DNA from: Candidatus Blautia intestinigallinarum
GTDB taxonomy: Bacteria > Bacillota > Clostridia > Lachnospirales > Lachnospiraceae
Assembly (NCBI GenBank): GCA_019112635.1
Contig: DXIX01000017.1
Span: forward strand, 62,001-126,000
DNA length: 64,000 nucleotides
Direction: 5' to 3'
Part shown: one piece after another, positions 11,216-18,347 of the stretch
Position numbering within the stretch: the stretch's first letter is position 1
Layout of the letters: every line of letters starts with the position of its first letter
Made by a program: the position numbers and the translations under genes
Notes under the pieces: model-generated
What the model was told of the DNA's origin: nothing
What the model saw: only the letters and a program-made list of their open reading frames with translations
Databases searched by the model: none

Positions 11216-11907
11216 TGAAATACCTCCCGGAACAATTCATCTACAGATTTTTTCTTGACGAAACGGATTGCCTCCACAGAGTCATGGAGCAGTACTTTCC
11301 CGTCTTTCAGGAATATGACTTCATCCAGAATATTTTCCACGTCTGAGATCAGGTGAGTGGAAATTAAGATGGTTGCATGTTCGTCATAGTTGTTCAGTAT
11401 CGTGCTTAGAATATAATCTCTGGAAGCGGGGTCTACACCGGCAATGGGTTCATCCAGGCAGTAGAGGCGGGCCTGGCGGCTCATGACCAGAACCAGCTGC
11501 ACCTTCTCCTGAGTTCCTTTGGACAGAGAGCCGATGCGGGAGTCTGTGGACAGCCCAAGTTTTGTCAGCATGGATACTGCCCGGGAACGGTCAAAATCCG
11601 GATAGAAATCGGAAAAATAATTCAGATATTCACAGATCTTACGGTTACGGTCCAGATAAGTCCGTTCCGGCAGATAAGAAATCAGTGATTTGGTCTTTGG
11701 CCCGGGAGACATGCCGTCTATGAGCAGCTGACCGTCTGAGATGGTCAAAAGCCGATTGATCATTTTCATCAGTGTGGATTTTCCACTGCCGTTTGGCCCC
11801 AGTAATCCAATTATTTTTCCGGAATCTAATTTCAGATTAATGTGATCCAACGCTTTCTTGGCACCGTATTTTTTTGAGAGATTTTTACATTCCAGAATGG
11901 TACTCAT
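11209..11907 (-). CDS. ABC transporter ATP-binding protein
   Basis: 232-residue nucleotide-binding subunit with Walker A GPNGSGKST (about 36-44), a modified signature LSKGTQEKVQ in place of LSGGQ, Walker B LYCLDEPIAGVD and H-loop STHLISD. It overlaps the regulator gene by 4 bp and the permease by 7 bp, so the three are translationally coupled. It would energise the neighbouring permease. Confidence 0.9.
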   Translation of the reverse strand: MSTILECKNLSKKYGAKKALDHINLKLDSGKIIGLLGPNGSGKSTLMKMINRLLTISDGQLLIDGMSPGPKTKSLISYLPERTYLDRNRKICEYLNYFSDFYPDFDRSRAVSMLTKLGLSTDSRIGSLSKGTQEKVQLVLVMSRQARLYCLDEPIAGVDPASRDYILSTILNNYDEHATILISTHLISDVENILDEVIFLKDGKVLLHDSVEAIRFVKKKSVDELFREVFQC

Positions 11908-12275
11908 TGGTCATCCTCCTTTTGAATTTTTTCGATCAATGCCAGAATTTCTTTCTTTTGAAATCCCATCTGACTCATTTTATCGAGAAAGTCATGGATT
12001 CTTGCGAAAGCAAGTTCTTCCTTCATTTTTTCAATCATATGAATATCCTCCGTAATAAAACGTCCGCTGGTTCTCTGAGAATGGAGCAGACCGCTCCGTT
12101 CCAGTTCAGAGAGTGCTTTTTGCATGGTATTGGGGTTGACGGATGCCTCAGCGGCCAGATCCCGGACAGAAGGAAGCCGGTCGCCGGGCTGGTAGAGTCC
12201 GGAAATGATATCGAGCTGAATATGTTCGATGATCTGGGTATATATGGGAAGGTTGGAATCCAGTTTCCATGGCAT
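11904..12275 (-). CDS. GntR-family regulator, YtrA subfamily
   Basis: 123-residue repressor: an N-terminal GntR winged helix (PIYTQIIEHIQLDIISG ... NPNTMQKALSELE) and a short C-terminal helical tail. This is the YtrA architecture, which lacks a large ligand domain. It is first in the operon with the ABC transporter it presumably controls. A long palindrome over the promoter upstream is its likely operator, implying autoregulation. Confidence 0.9.
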   Translation of the reverse strand: MPWKLDSNLPIYTQIIEHIQLDIISGLYQPGDRLPSVRDLAAEASVNPNTMQKALSELERSGLLHSQRTSGRFITEDIHMIEKMKEELAFARIHDFLDKMSQMGFQKKEILALIEKIQKEDDQ

Positions 12276-12298
12276 CTTAAAATCTCCTTTCTGTACTG

Positions 12299-12336
12299 AT
12301 GTATTATTGTACTAAGTGATTAATACAATAATACAT
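12299..12336. promoter_or_regulatory. Palindromic operator of the YtrA-type operon
   Basis: Perfect 13-bp inverted repeat, ATGTATTATTGTA (12299-12311) and TACAATAATACAT (12324-12336), with a 12-bp spacer. It covers the -10 box of the leftward promoter. Confidence 0.82.
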
Positions 12337-12356
12337 ATAGAGAAAGAATTTGTCAA
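12328..12356 (-). promoter_or_regulatory. Promoter of the YtrA-type operon
   Basis: On the minus strand TTGACA (12356-12351), 17 bp, TATTAT (12333-12328), the latter inside the right arm of the palindrome. Confidence 0.85.
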
Positions 12357-12361
12357 CAGGG

Positions 12362-12390
12362 TTTTCAAAAAAATTTTTCTGGGGTATAAT
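12362..12390 (+). promoter_or_regulatory. pepF promoter
   Basis: TTTTCA (12362-12367), 17 bp, consensus TATAAT (12385-12390). Divergent from the YtrA-type operon and outside its palindrome. Confidence 0.7.
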
Positions 12391-12422
12391 AAGGAACAGA
12401 TGTCTTGAAAGAGAGGTTTCGT

Positions 12423-14228
12423 ATGGAACAGAAAAAACGGCTGCCTGTGCGCGGGGAGATCTGCGGACAGGACAAATGGAAAATCGAAGATTTATTTGCC
12501 ACAGAGGAAGAGTGGGAGAGAGAATACCATCAGACAGAATGTGGATTGGGAGAATATAAGAAATACCAGGGAAAGCTTTGCGGTACACCGCAGCTTTTGT
12601 GTGAAGGGCTGGTGGAGATGAATCGTCTTCAGCAGCATCTGGAACGTCTCTATGTCTATGCGAATCAGCGGTATCACGAGGATACCGGAAACGGGCATTT
12701 TCAGCAGCTTGCGGGGAGAGTACAGAACCTGATGGTGAAAGCAAACAGCACCTTTGCTTTTGTGGAACCAGAGCTTATGAATCTGTCAGAGGAAGCATTT
12801 GCGGAATATCTGAGAGAGGAGAAGGGGCTGGAACTGTACCAGAGGTATGTCCATGAAATCTCTCGGATGAGAGAGCACGTTCTGTCTCCGGAGATGGAAG
12901 ATGTTCTGGCACAGGTGTCACAGATCTCAGATGGGCCGGAGAATATTTTCTCCATGTTTAACAATGCAGATGTGAAATTCGGAACGATCAAAGATGAGAA
13001 TGGTGAAGAGACAGAGCTGACACATGGACGTTACGCACAGTTTCTGGAGAGTGAAGACCGCACGGTGAGAAAGGCAGCTTTTGAGAGACTGTATGAGGTG
13101 TATGGTCAGTTTCAGAATACCCTGGCAGCAACCTTTGAGGCGAATGTCAAACAGGCAGGCTTCTTTGCCAGGATGAGAAAATACCCGTCCGCGCGGGCTG
13201 CTGCCCTGGATGGGGGAAATATACCGGAAAGCGTCTATGACGGTCTTCTGGAGGCTGTGCATGGCCATCTGGATTCCATGTACCGGTATGTAAAATTACG
13301 AAAGCGAGCTCTCGGTGTGGAGACACTTCATATGTATGATCTGTATACACCACTGGTCAGACAGCAGAAGAAAAAATATTCTTTTGAGGAGGCCAAGCAG
13401 ACAGTGCTGGAGGGGCTGTCAGTACTGGGAGAGGATTATCAGGCGCTTCTGCGGGAAGGATTTGAGAAGGGATGGATTGATATCTACGAAAACCAAGGAA
13501 AGAGAAGCGGGGCTTATTCCTGGGGGGCTTATGGAACGCATCCCTATGTTCTTCTGAACTATAACGGATCCTTGAATCATGTCTTTACTCTTGCCCACGA
13601 GATGGGACATGCGATTCACAGCTGGTATTCTGATCACGCGCAGCCTTACCCCTACGCAGGGTATCGGATTTTTGTGGCGGAGGTGGCATCAACCTGTAAT
13701 GAATCTTTGCTTATTCACTGGATGCTGCAGCACGCAAAAAGCCGTGAGGAGAAAGCTTATCTGGTAAATTATTTTCTGGAACAGTTCAGGACAACCGTGT
13801 TCCGCCAGGCGATGTTTGCAGAGTTTGAGAAGATGGTCCATGAGAAATGCGCATTGTCCGGAAGCTTGACTGCGGATGTGCTGTGCAGTCTGTATCTGGA
13901 TCTGAACAGAACTTATTTTGGTGAGGGAATGGAGATTGACCCGCAGATTGCTCTGGAGTGGTCAAGAATTCCACATTTTTATACACCTTTTTATGTATAT
14001 CAGTATGCGACCGGCTTCTCGGCGGCGATCGCCATCAGCCAGAAGATTTTAAATGGCGAGAAGGGAATTGTGGAAAAGTATAAAGAGTTTCTGAGTGGCG
14101 GAAGTTCCAAAGATCCAGTGGATCTTCTGAAAATCTGCGGTGTGGATATGACCAGCCCGGTTCCGGTTTCTGAAGCGCTGGAAATGTTTGACCGGTATCT
14201 GGATGAGATGGAAAAACTCATACAGTGA
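12423..14228 (+). CDS. pepF: Oligoendopeptidase F, M3 family
   Basis: Cytoplasmic zinc metallopeptidase that trims oligopeptides, 601 residues. The active-site HEMGH lies at residues 392-396 within LAHEMGHAIHSWYSD, followed by the downstream zinc-ligand region EVASTCNESLL, the normal M3B layout. The ATG at 12423 follows AGAGAGG; a TTG six codons earlier is in frame but lies in the ribosome binding region. It has its own promoter, divergent from the YtrA-type operon, and is followed 39 bp later by the lysozyme-like gene. Confidence 0.95.
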   Translation: MEQKKRLPVRGEICGQDKWKIEDLFATEEEWEREYHQTECGLGEYKKYQGKLCGTPQLLCEGLVEMNRLQQHLERLYVYANQRYHEDTGNGHFQQLAGRVQNLMVKANSTFAFVEPELMNLSEEAFAEYLREEKGLELYQRYVHEISRMREHVLSPEMEDVLAQVSQISDGPENIFSMFNNADVKFGTIKDENGEETELTHGRYAQFLESEDRTVRKAAFERLYEVYGQFQNTLAATFEANVKQAGFFARMRKYPSARAAALDGGNIPESVYDGLLEAVHGHLDSMYRYVKLRKRALGVETLHMYDLYTPLVRQQKKKYSFEEAKQTVLEGLSVLGEDYQALLREGFEKGWIDIYENQGKRSGAYSWGAYGTHPYVLLNYNGSLNHVFTLAHEMGHAIHSWYSDHAQPYPYAGYRIFVAEVASTCNESLLIHWMLQHAKSREEKAYLVNYFLEQFRTTVFRQAMFAEFEKMVHEKCALSGSLTADVLCSLYLDLNRTYFGEGMEIDPQIALEWSRIPHFYTPFYVYQYATGFSAAIAISQKILNGEKGIVEKYKEFLSGGSSKDPVDLLKICGVDMTSPVPVSEALEMFDRYLDEMEKLIQ

Positions 14229-14267
14229 ATTTACGAAAGAAAAAAATTCTGTCATGAGAGGAAAATT

Positions 14268-15107
14268 ATGGATAAACGCAAGCGGAGATATCCGAGTACG
14301 ACCAATAGTTTCAATGTCAGAAGAAGATCAAAAATGGCATCACAGAGCCGAGCCGCAAGGACGGCTCTGGCAAGGCAAAAAGCTGTGGAGGCGCGCAAGA
14401 GAAGAATTGCGGCTGCCAGGCACAGAGAACTTGTGATAAATGAGAAAAAGAAAAAAAGCAGAAGAAAAAAGATTGCTGTCTACGGAGGAATTTTGCTGGG
14501 GATTTTGCTACTTCTGGGGATTCAGGAGATCCTCAGAAAGGAAATTCCCCAGGTGGATTTTCTTGTGGAAGCGCTGGAGCCCCCGAAGGATTCTTACTCG
14601 ATTAATGAGACCTGTGAATCTTACCGGGAGACGGTGACAGAGATGGCAAGAGATTATGATATGGAAGACTATGTGGATCTGATTCTCGCAGTGATGATGC
14701 AGGAAAGCGCAGGACAGATGGTGGACATCATGCAGTCTTCAGAGGGCCAGTTTAACACCCGGTATCCAAGGGAGCCCGATGGAATCACCGACACACAGTA
14801 TTCCATTGAGTGCGGCATTCTGGAACTTAAGCATGCCTTAAGAGAAGTGAACTGTTCCGGGCCTGAGGACATCCAGGATATTGAGATTGCATTGCAGGCG
14901 TATAATTTTGGCACAGGGTATCTGCATTACATGGAGGAGGAAGGGCTGGATCAGTGGAGTGTGCGAAGCGCACAGAGCTATGCGAAAAAAGTCTGCGGAG
15001 GAAGAAAGCGCTCCGAGAGTGATCCGCTCAGAAAAACGGCGGGTATCTGGGATTATGGAGATCAGTACTATCCGGAGCATGTGCTTCGGTATTATCCGGA
15101 AGCTTAG
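14268..15107 (+). CDS. Membrane-anchored lysozyme-like protein
   Basis: 279 residues. A basic, Arg/Lys-rich N-terminus (about 1-68), one transmembrane segment (about 69-88), then an extracellular lysozyme-like domain of the CwlT/SLT type: ILAVMMQESAG holds the likely catalytic glutamate, with QSSEGQ and QAYNFGTGY downstream. It probably cleaves glycan strands during wall remodelling. The start follows GAGAGG. Confidence 0.85.
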   Translation: MDKRKRRYPSTTNSFNVRRRSKMASQSRAARTALARQKAVEARKRRIAAARHRELVINEKKKKSRRKKIAVYGGILLGILLLLGIQEILRKEIPQVDFLVEALEPPKDSYSINETCESYRETVTEMARDYDMEDYVDLILAVMMQESAGQMVDIMQSSEGQFNTRYPREPDGITDTQYSIECGILELKHALREVNCSGPEDIQDIEIALQAYNFGTGYLHYMEEEGLDQWSVRSAQSYAKKVCGGRKRSESDPLRKTAGIWDYGDQYYPEHVLRYYPEA

Positions 15108-15126
15108 AAAAAAATAAAATTTTCTC

Positions 15127-15155
15127 TTGACTTTCAATGGGAAATCCAGTATTAT
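15127..15155 (+). promoter_or_regulatory. tRNA-Gly promoter
   Basis: TTGACT (15127-15132), 17 bp, TATTAT (15150-15155), about 35 bp before the tRNA. Confidence 0.75.
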
Positions 15156-15190
15156 AATTAGGCAAGCCCAAGGACATGGGAATGCCGAAT

Positions 15191-15263
15191 GCGATAGTGG
15201 CGTAGTTGGTAACGCGCGACCTTGCCAAGGTCGAGACCGCGGGTTCGAGCCCCGTCTATCGCT
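15191..15263 (+). tRNA. tRNA-Gly (anticodon GCC)
   Basis: 73-base cloverleaf. The acceptor stem is GCGATAG with CTATCGC and discriminator T. The anticodon stem CGACC/GGTCG encloses loop TTGCCAA, and the T-loop GGTTCGAGCC is standard. No CCA is encoded. It has its own promoter and terminator. Confidence 0.97.
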
Positions 15264-15267
15264 CTGA

Positions 15268-15305
15268 AAAAAGCTGTCGTCATTGTTTGACGGCAGCTTT
15301 TTGTG
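15268..15305 (+). terminator. tRNA-Gly terminator
   Basis: AAAAAGCTGTCGTCA (15268-15282) pairs with TGACGGCAGCTTTTT (15288-15302), with one G-U pair, five bases after the tRNA. Confidence 0.9.
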
Positions 15306-15352
15306 TTGGGAGATGATTTCACAAAGAGAAAACATCTCCCGACAGAGGGATA

Positions 15353-15502
15353 TCATTTTTTCATCTGATAAGCGATGAGGGCCAGATTCCAGTATCCCTG
15401 TTTGTTGAGCTCTCGCTCAAATTCATGGATTTTTTTTACGCAGGCTTCGGGAAGTTCTGCGATTTTGCAGCTGCAGATTTCTGCAGTATTTTTTTCTGAC
15501 AA
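15353..15502 (-). CDS. 49-residue small protein with TTG start
   Basis: A short reading frame that starts at TTG (15502-15500) after a near-perfect AAGGAGGGAGAAT and ends at TGA (15355-15353). The product begins SEKNTAEICSCKIAELPEAC and ends LIAYQMKK. It is helical, lacks a transmembrane segment and has three Cys residues in the N-terminal half. It follows the DUF378 gene by 12 bp on the same strand, so the two probably share a transcript. Function unknown; only the ribosome binding site and the intact frame support it. Confidence 0.65.
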   Translation of the reverse strand: MSEKNTAEICSCKIAELPEACVKKIHEFERELNKQGYWNLALIAYQMKK

Positions 15503-15514
15503 AATTCTCCCTCC

Positions 15515-15733
15515 TTAGTTCAAGCTGTCTGTCTCAGATTTCATATTTCCATAGAAGGTAATCAGATAGAGACCGCACAGTCCGACCAGACCATAGATGA
15601 TTCGTGAAAACCAGGACATTTTACCGAAGAGGAAGGAGACCAGGTTGAAGTCCAAAAAGCCAATCAGTCCCCAGTTCACCGCACCGATAATGGCAATGGT
15701 CAAAGCAAAATAGCCTAAAAATTTATTCCCCAT
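15515..15733 (-). CDS. DUF378 family membrane protein
   Basis: 72 residues with two transmembrane segments (about 7-28 and 43-62) and the family-typical GAVNWGLIGF. Related small proteins such as B. subtilis YuzA are widespread but uncharacterised. The start ATG follows AAAGGATG. Start codon and ribosome binding site lie in a perfect inverted repeat (15728-15773). Confidence 0.88.
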   Translation of the reverse strand: MGNKFLGYFALTIAIIGAVNWGLIGFLDFNLVSFLFGKMSWFSRIIYGLVGLCGLYLITFYGNMKSETDSLN

Positions 15734-15773
15734 AATTCACCATCCTTTCTTGCATAGTATGTGAATTATGGGG
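15728..15773 (-). promoter_or_regulatory. Inverted repeat enclosing the DUF378 start codon
   Basis: Perfect 13-bp arms, CCCCATAATTCAC (15728-15740) and GTGAATTATGGGG (15761-15773), 20-bp spacer. On the minus strand the second arm contains the start ATGGGG and the loop contains the Shine-Dalgarno sequence. A -10-like TACTAT also lies in the loop, so it could be an RNA hairpin or a DNA operator. Confidence 0.6.
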
Positions 15774-15796
15774 AAAATTATTCGAAAAAGAAATGT

Positions 15797-16903
15797 TTAT
15801 TGTTCGGCGATCTGGATGATCTGTGTATCCACATCTTCGTTGAAAGAGTAGGCTTCCGATAATTCCATGGTCACATCGGAAGTATCTTTCAGCTCAAAGG
15901 ACTGGCAGACCGAGACGGTCTCGCCGGCAGGAATCTCTGCCATATAATTGTCCATCTCTGTGTTGTGATCCACTGGGAATGCGGCGCTGCAGGTCTCACC
16001 GTTTTGCATCGCGCGAAGAGAGACATTTACCATAGGCTGGGAAGCCTCGTCAGAATTGTTTGTATAATTGTAATATACCAGCAGACATTGATTGCCGCTG
16101 TAGTCTTCTGACAATTCATAGCGGTCGTAGACCAGTGTGAAATTATCACAGGTGTAGTTGAGAACACCGTCATCACTGGAAGACGGATCTGAACTTTCGG
16201 TTCCGGAATCACCGGCAGTGCCGTCGGACTCCAGAGAGTTCAGGTTTTCTTCGGATTCTTCCAGCTCTGTGGTGAAGGCACCGAAATTCGCAGTGATCAC
16301 GTTGATCGTATCTTCGTTGACCTCTGTGATGATCCAGTTTCCATTCTCCTTCTCGCAGGGGTATTTGATGGTTGTGGTGGTCAGAGTGTCCGGGAGATCC
16401 TTTGCTTTCTCCGTGAGGATCTCGGAGAGCAGTTCTTCATTCTGGGCGGGAGTCATATCTCCTCCTGTGAATAACTGCTGCATACCGGACCGGAAAAATT
16501 CGCTGATTGCTTCCTTGTAGGTCTCGGTTCCATCGAAATAAGTGATTTTGGCAGTTACTGTTGCAGAAGTGTTCTTGAAATCCAGTCCGGTGATTTCATA
16601 ACTCATCTTCTCGTTGACTGCCTGAAAAAAAGTTTGGTAGGAATCCACGTTCAGACGATTGTTTTCCAGATCACCCAGATCCTGGTTTTTCACACAGGAG
16701 GCCATTCCGTCCACATTAAAAGCCTGGGCGTAATCCAGGAAACGTGAGACTTCTTTTTTCGGCTGTTCCCTGAGATAAATATAGTACCCGGCTCCGCTCA
16801 GACCGGCGATGAGCAGAAGGATTATGAGAACAAGAATGGGGGCGCGGGACTTTTTTTTCTTGAGAGTTTCGGTATTTTCAGATATCTCTGTTGTTTTTTT
16901 CAT
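15797..16903 (-). CDS. Membrane-anchored secreted protein with DUF5067 domain
   Basis: 368 residues. A short cytoplasmic Lys-rich N-terminus and one transmembrane segment (about 23-45) anchor an extracellular part. Its first half (about 55-220) resembles lipoprotein-type DUFs of Clostridia. A Ser/Asp/Glu-rich linker (about 220-250) leads to a C-terminal beta-sandwich of DUF5067 type, with YYNYTNNSDEASQP, MQNGE and EIPAGETVSV. The ATG at 16903 follows TGGAGGA; the ATG four codons upstream overlaps that site. Function unknown. Confidence 0.78.
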   Translation of the reverse strand: MKKTTEISENTETLKKKKSRAPILVLIILLLIAGLSGAGYYIYLREQPKKEVSRFLDYAQAFNVDGMASCVKNQDLGDLENNRLNVDSYQTFFQAVNEKMSYEITGLDFKNTSATVTAKITYFDGTETYKEAISEFFRSGMQQLFTGGDMTPAQNEELLSEILTEKAKDLPDTLTTTTIKYPCEKENGNWIITEVNEDTINVITANFGAFTTELEESEENLNSLESDGTAGDSGTESSDPSSSDDGVLNYTCDNFTLVYDRYELSEDYSGNQCLLVYYNYTNNSDEASQPMVNVSLRAMQNGETCSAAFPVDHNTEMDNYMAEIPAGETVSVCQSFELKDTSDVTMELSEAYSFNEDVDTQIIQIAEQ

Positions 16904-17023
16904 AAGTTCCTCCATTTTGCTGTAAACTAAAAAACAAGTTTCTTATTTTGCCGTCCGGGGAGATCCCGCAGACCGGCAAGGTGTGTATATTATAGCAGAT
17001 TTCCCGGATTAGGGCAAATTTTG

Positions 17024-17053
17024 ATTTACGTAAAGGGACAGCAGCAGTATAAT
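17024..17053 (+). promoter_or_regulatory. Candidate promoter of the hydrolase gene
   Basis: Consensus TATAAT (17048-17053) with TTTACG (17024-17029) 18 bp upstream. A TTGATT at 17021 gives a spacer of 21. Confidence 0.55.
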
Positions 17054-17083
17054 ATAGGAAGATACGAATGACGGAGGAAAAAG

Positions 17084-18076
17084 ATGAGCAGACAAGAACG
17101 AGAGACTATAGTGTCAGAGTATGACGGATTAGAGCTATCTGTGTTAAACGTAATTCCGAAAGAGGGAAGACAGATCTGTGGGGTTCTTCAGCTGGTGCAC
17201 GGCATGTGTGAGTATAAGGAGAGGTATCTGCCTTTCATGAAGTATATGGCGAAACATGGTTATATCTGTGTCATCCATGATCAACGGGGACATGGCGGGA
17301 GCGTGAATTCCAGGGAAGATCTGGGATATTTCTATGGCGGCGGGGCAAAGGCTGTGGTAGAAGATATTCATCAGATCACGCTGTTGCTTCGGGAACGGTA
17401 CCCCAATCTGCCTCTGATTTTGTTTGGACACAGTATGGGTTCCCTGGCAGTGCGGGCGTTTCTCAGAAAATATGACCATCTCATTGATATGTTGATTGTC
17501 TGTGGATCTCCCAGCAGGAACAGGGCGGTTATTTTCGGAAAATTGATTGTGCAGATACAGAAGATGATTTTCGGAAGCCGTCACCGCAGCCGTCTTCTGG
17601 AGACGTTGACATTCGGAAGTTATGCCGCGAAATTTCCAAAAGAAGCACACCATTGCTCCTGGATTTGCACGGATCAGCTGGTGGTGAAGGAATATGAGGA
17701 TTCACAGCTGTGCGGATTTACATTTACAGTGGATGGCTATGCAGGACTTTTCCAATTGATGCAGGAGACATACAGCAAGAGAGGATGGCAGTGCACCAGG
17801 CCGGATATGCCCATTCTCTTTGTGGGTGGAGCAGAAGATCCCTGCATAGGGAACACACGTAAATTTGCGGCGGCGGTGAACCATATCCGTTCCCGGGGAT
17901 ATGAAAATGTCCGGGGAAAGCTGTATCCGGGGCTGCGCCATGAAATTCTTAATGAACCGTGCAAGGAAAAGATATACCGGGATCTGGCAGGATATATCAA
18001 AAAACAGGATTTATCAGACAGAATGAAGACTTCCGAGGGAGTCTTTAATTGTGGCGGAAAAACAGGAATAAAATAA
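17084..18076 (+). CDS. Alpha/beta hydrolase, lysophospholipase/monoglyceride lipase type
   Basis: 330-residue serine hydrolase. LVHGMCEY forms the oxyanion-hole turn, HDQRGHGGS follows, and the nucleophile elbow GHSMGS carries Ser117. A late Asp (GGAEDPC) and His (GLRHEILNE) complete the triad. The substrate is probably a monoacylglycerol or lysophospholipid ester. There is no signal peptide, so it is cytoplasmic. The start follows GGAGGAAAA. A small lipoprotein gene and an ABC exporter follow on the same strand. Confidence 0.88.
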   Translation: MSRQERETIVSEYDGLELSVLNVIPKEGRQICGVLQLVHGMCEYKERYLPFMKYMAKHGYICVIHDQRGHGGSVNSREDLGYFYGGGAKAVVEDIHQITLLLRERYPNLPLILFGHSMGSLAVRAFLRKYDHLIDMLIVCGSPSRNRAVIFGKLIVQIQKMIFGSRHRSRLLETLTFGSYAAKFPKEAHHCSWICTDQLVVKEYEDSQLCGFTFTVDGYAGLFQLMQETYSKRGWQCTRPDMPILFVGGAEDPCIGNTRKFAAAVNHIRSRGYENVRGKLYPGLRHEILNEPCKEKIYRDLAGYIKKQDLSDRMKTSEGVFNCGGKTGIK

Positions 18077-18123
18077 GAAAAACAGTCAATACTCTGGAAA
18101 ACACAGGCAAGGAGGATGGAAGT

Positions 18124-18288
18124 TTGAAAAGAAAACAAATGTTTTTCCTTCTGTTCTTGGCCGGATGCCTTTTGTTTTCCGGATGTGGACAGAAGAAAGA
18201 GAATCAGGTAGAAGGGGAGCTGGTGTTGACCAGTTCTCCTTTTTTGGCGGATATCTTGAATTTACAGGGGGATTTTGTTATCATGTAA
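18124..18288 (+). CDS. 54-residue lipoprotein, possibly a truncated gene
   Basis: Starts at TTG (18124) after AAGGAGGATGGAAG. The product has a lipoprotein signal (KRKQMFFLLFLAGCLLFSGC, lipobox LFSGC with Cys near residue 21) followed by only about 33 residues ending GDFVIM. It may be a genuine small lipoprotein or the 5' remnant of a longer one, since the mature part starts like a solute-binding protein and then stops. It lies between the hydrolase and the ABC exporter genes. Confidence 0.6.
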   Translation: MKRKQMFFLLFLAGCLLFSGCGQKKENQVEGELVLTSSPFLADILNLQGDFVIM

Positions 18289-18347
18289 GCTGACTATGGA
18301 ACATTTACGAAAGGAAGAAATGACATAAATTTCTTCGGGAGAGGACT

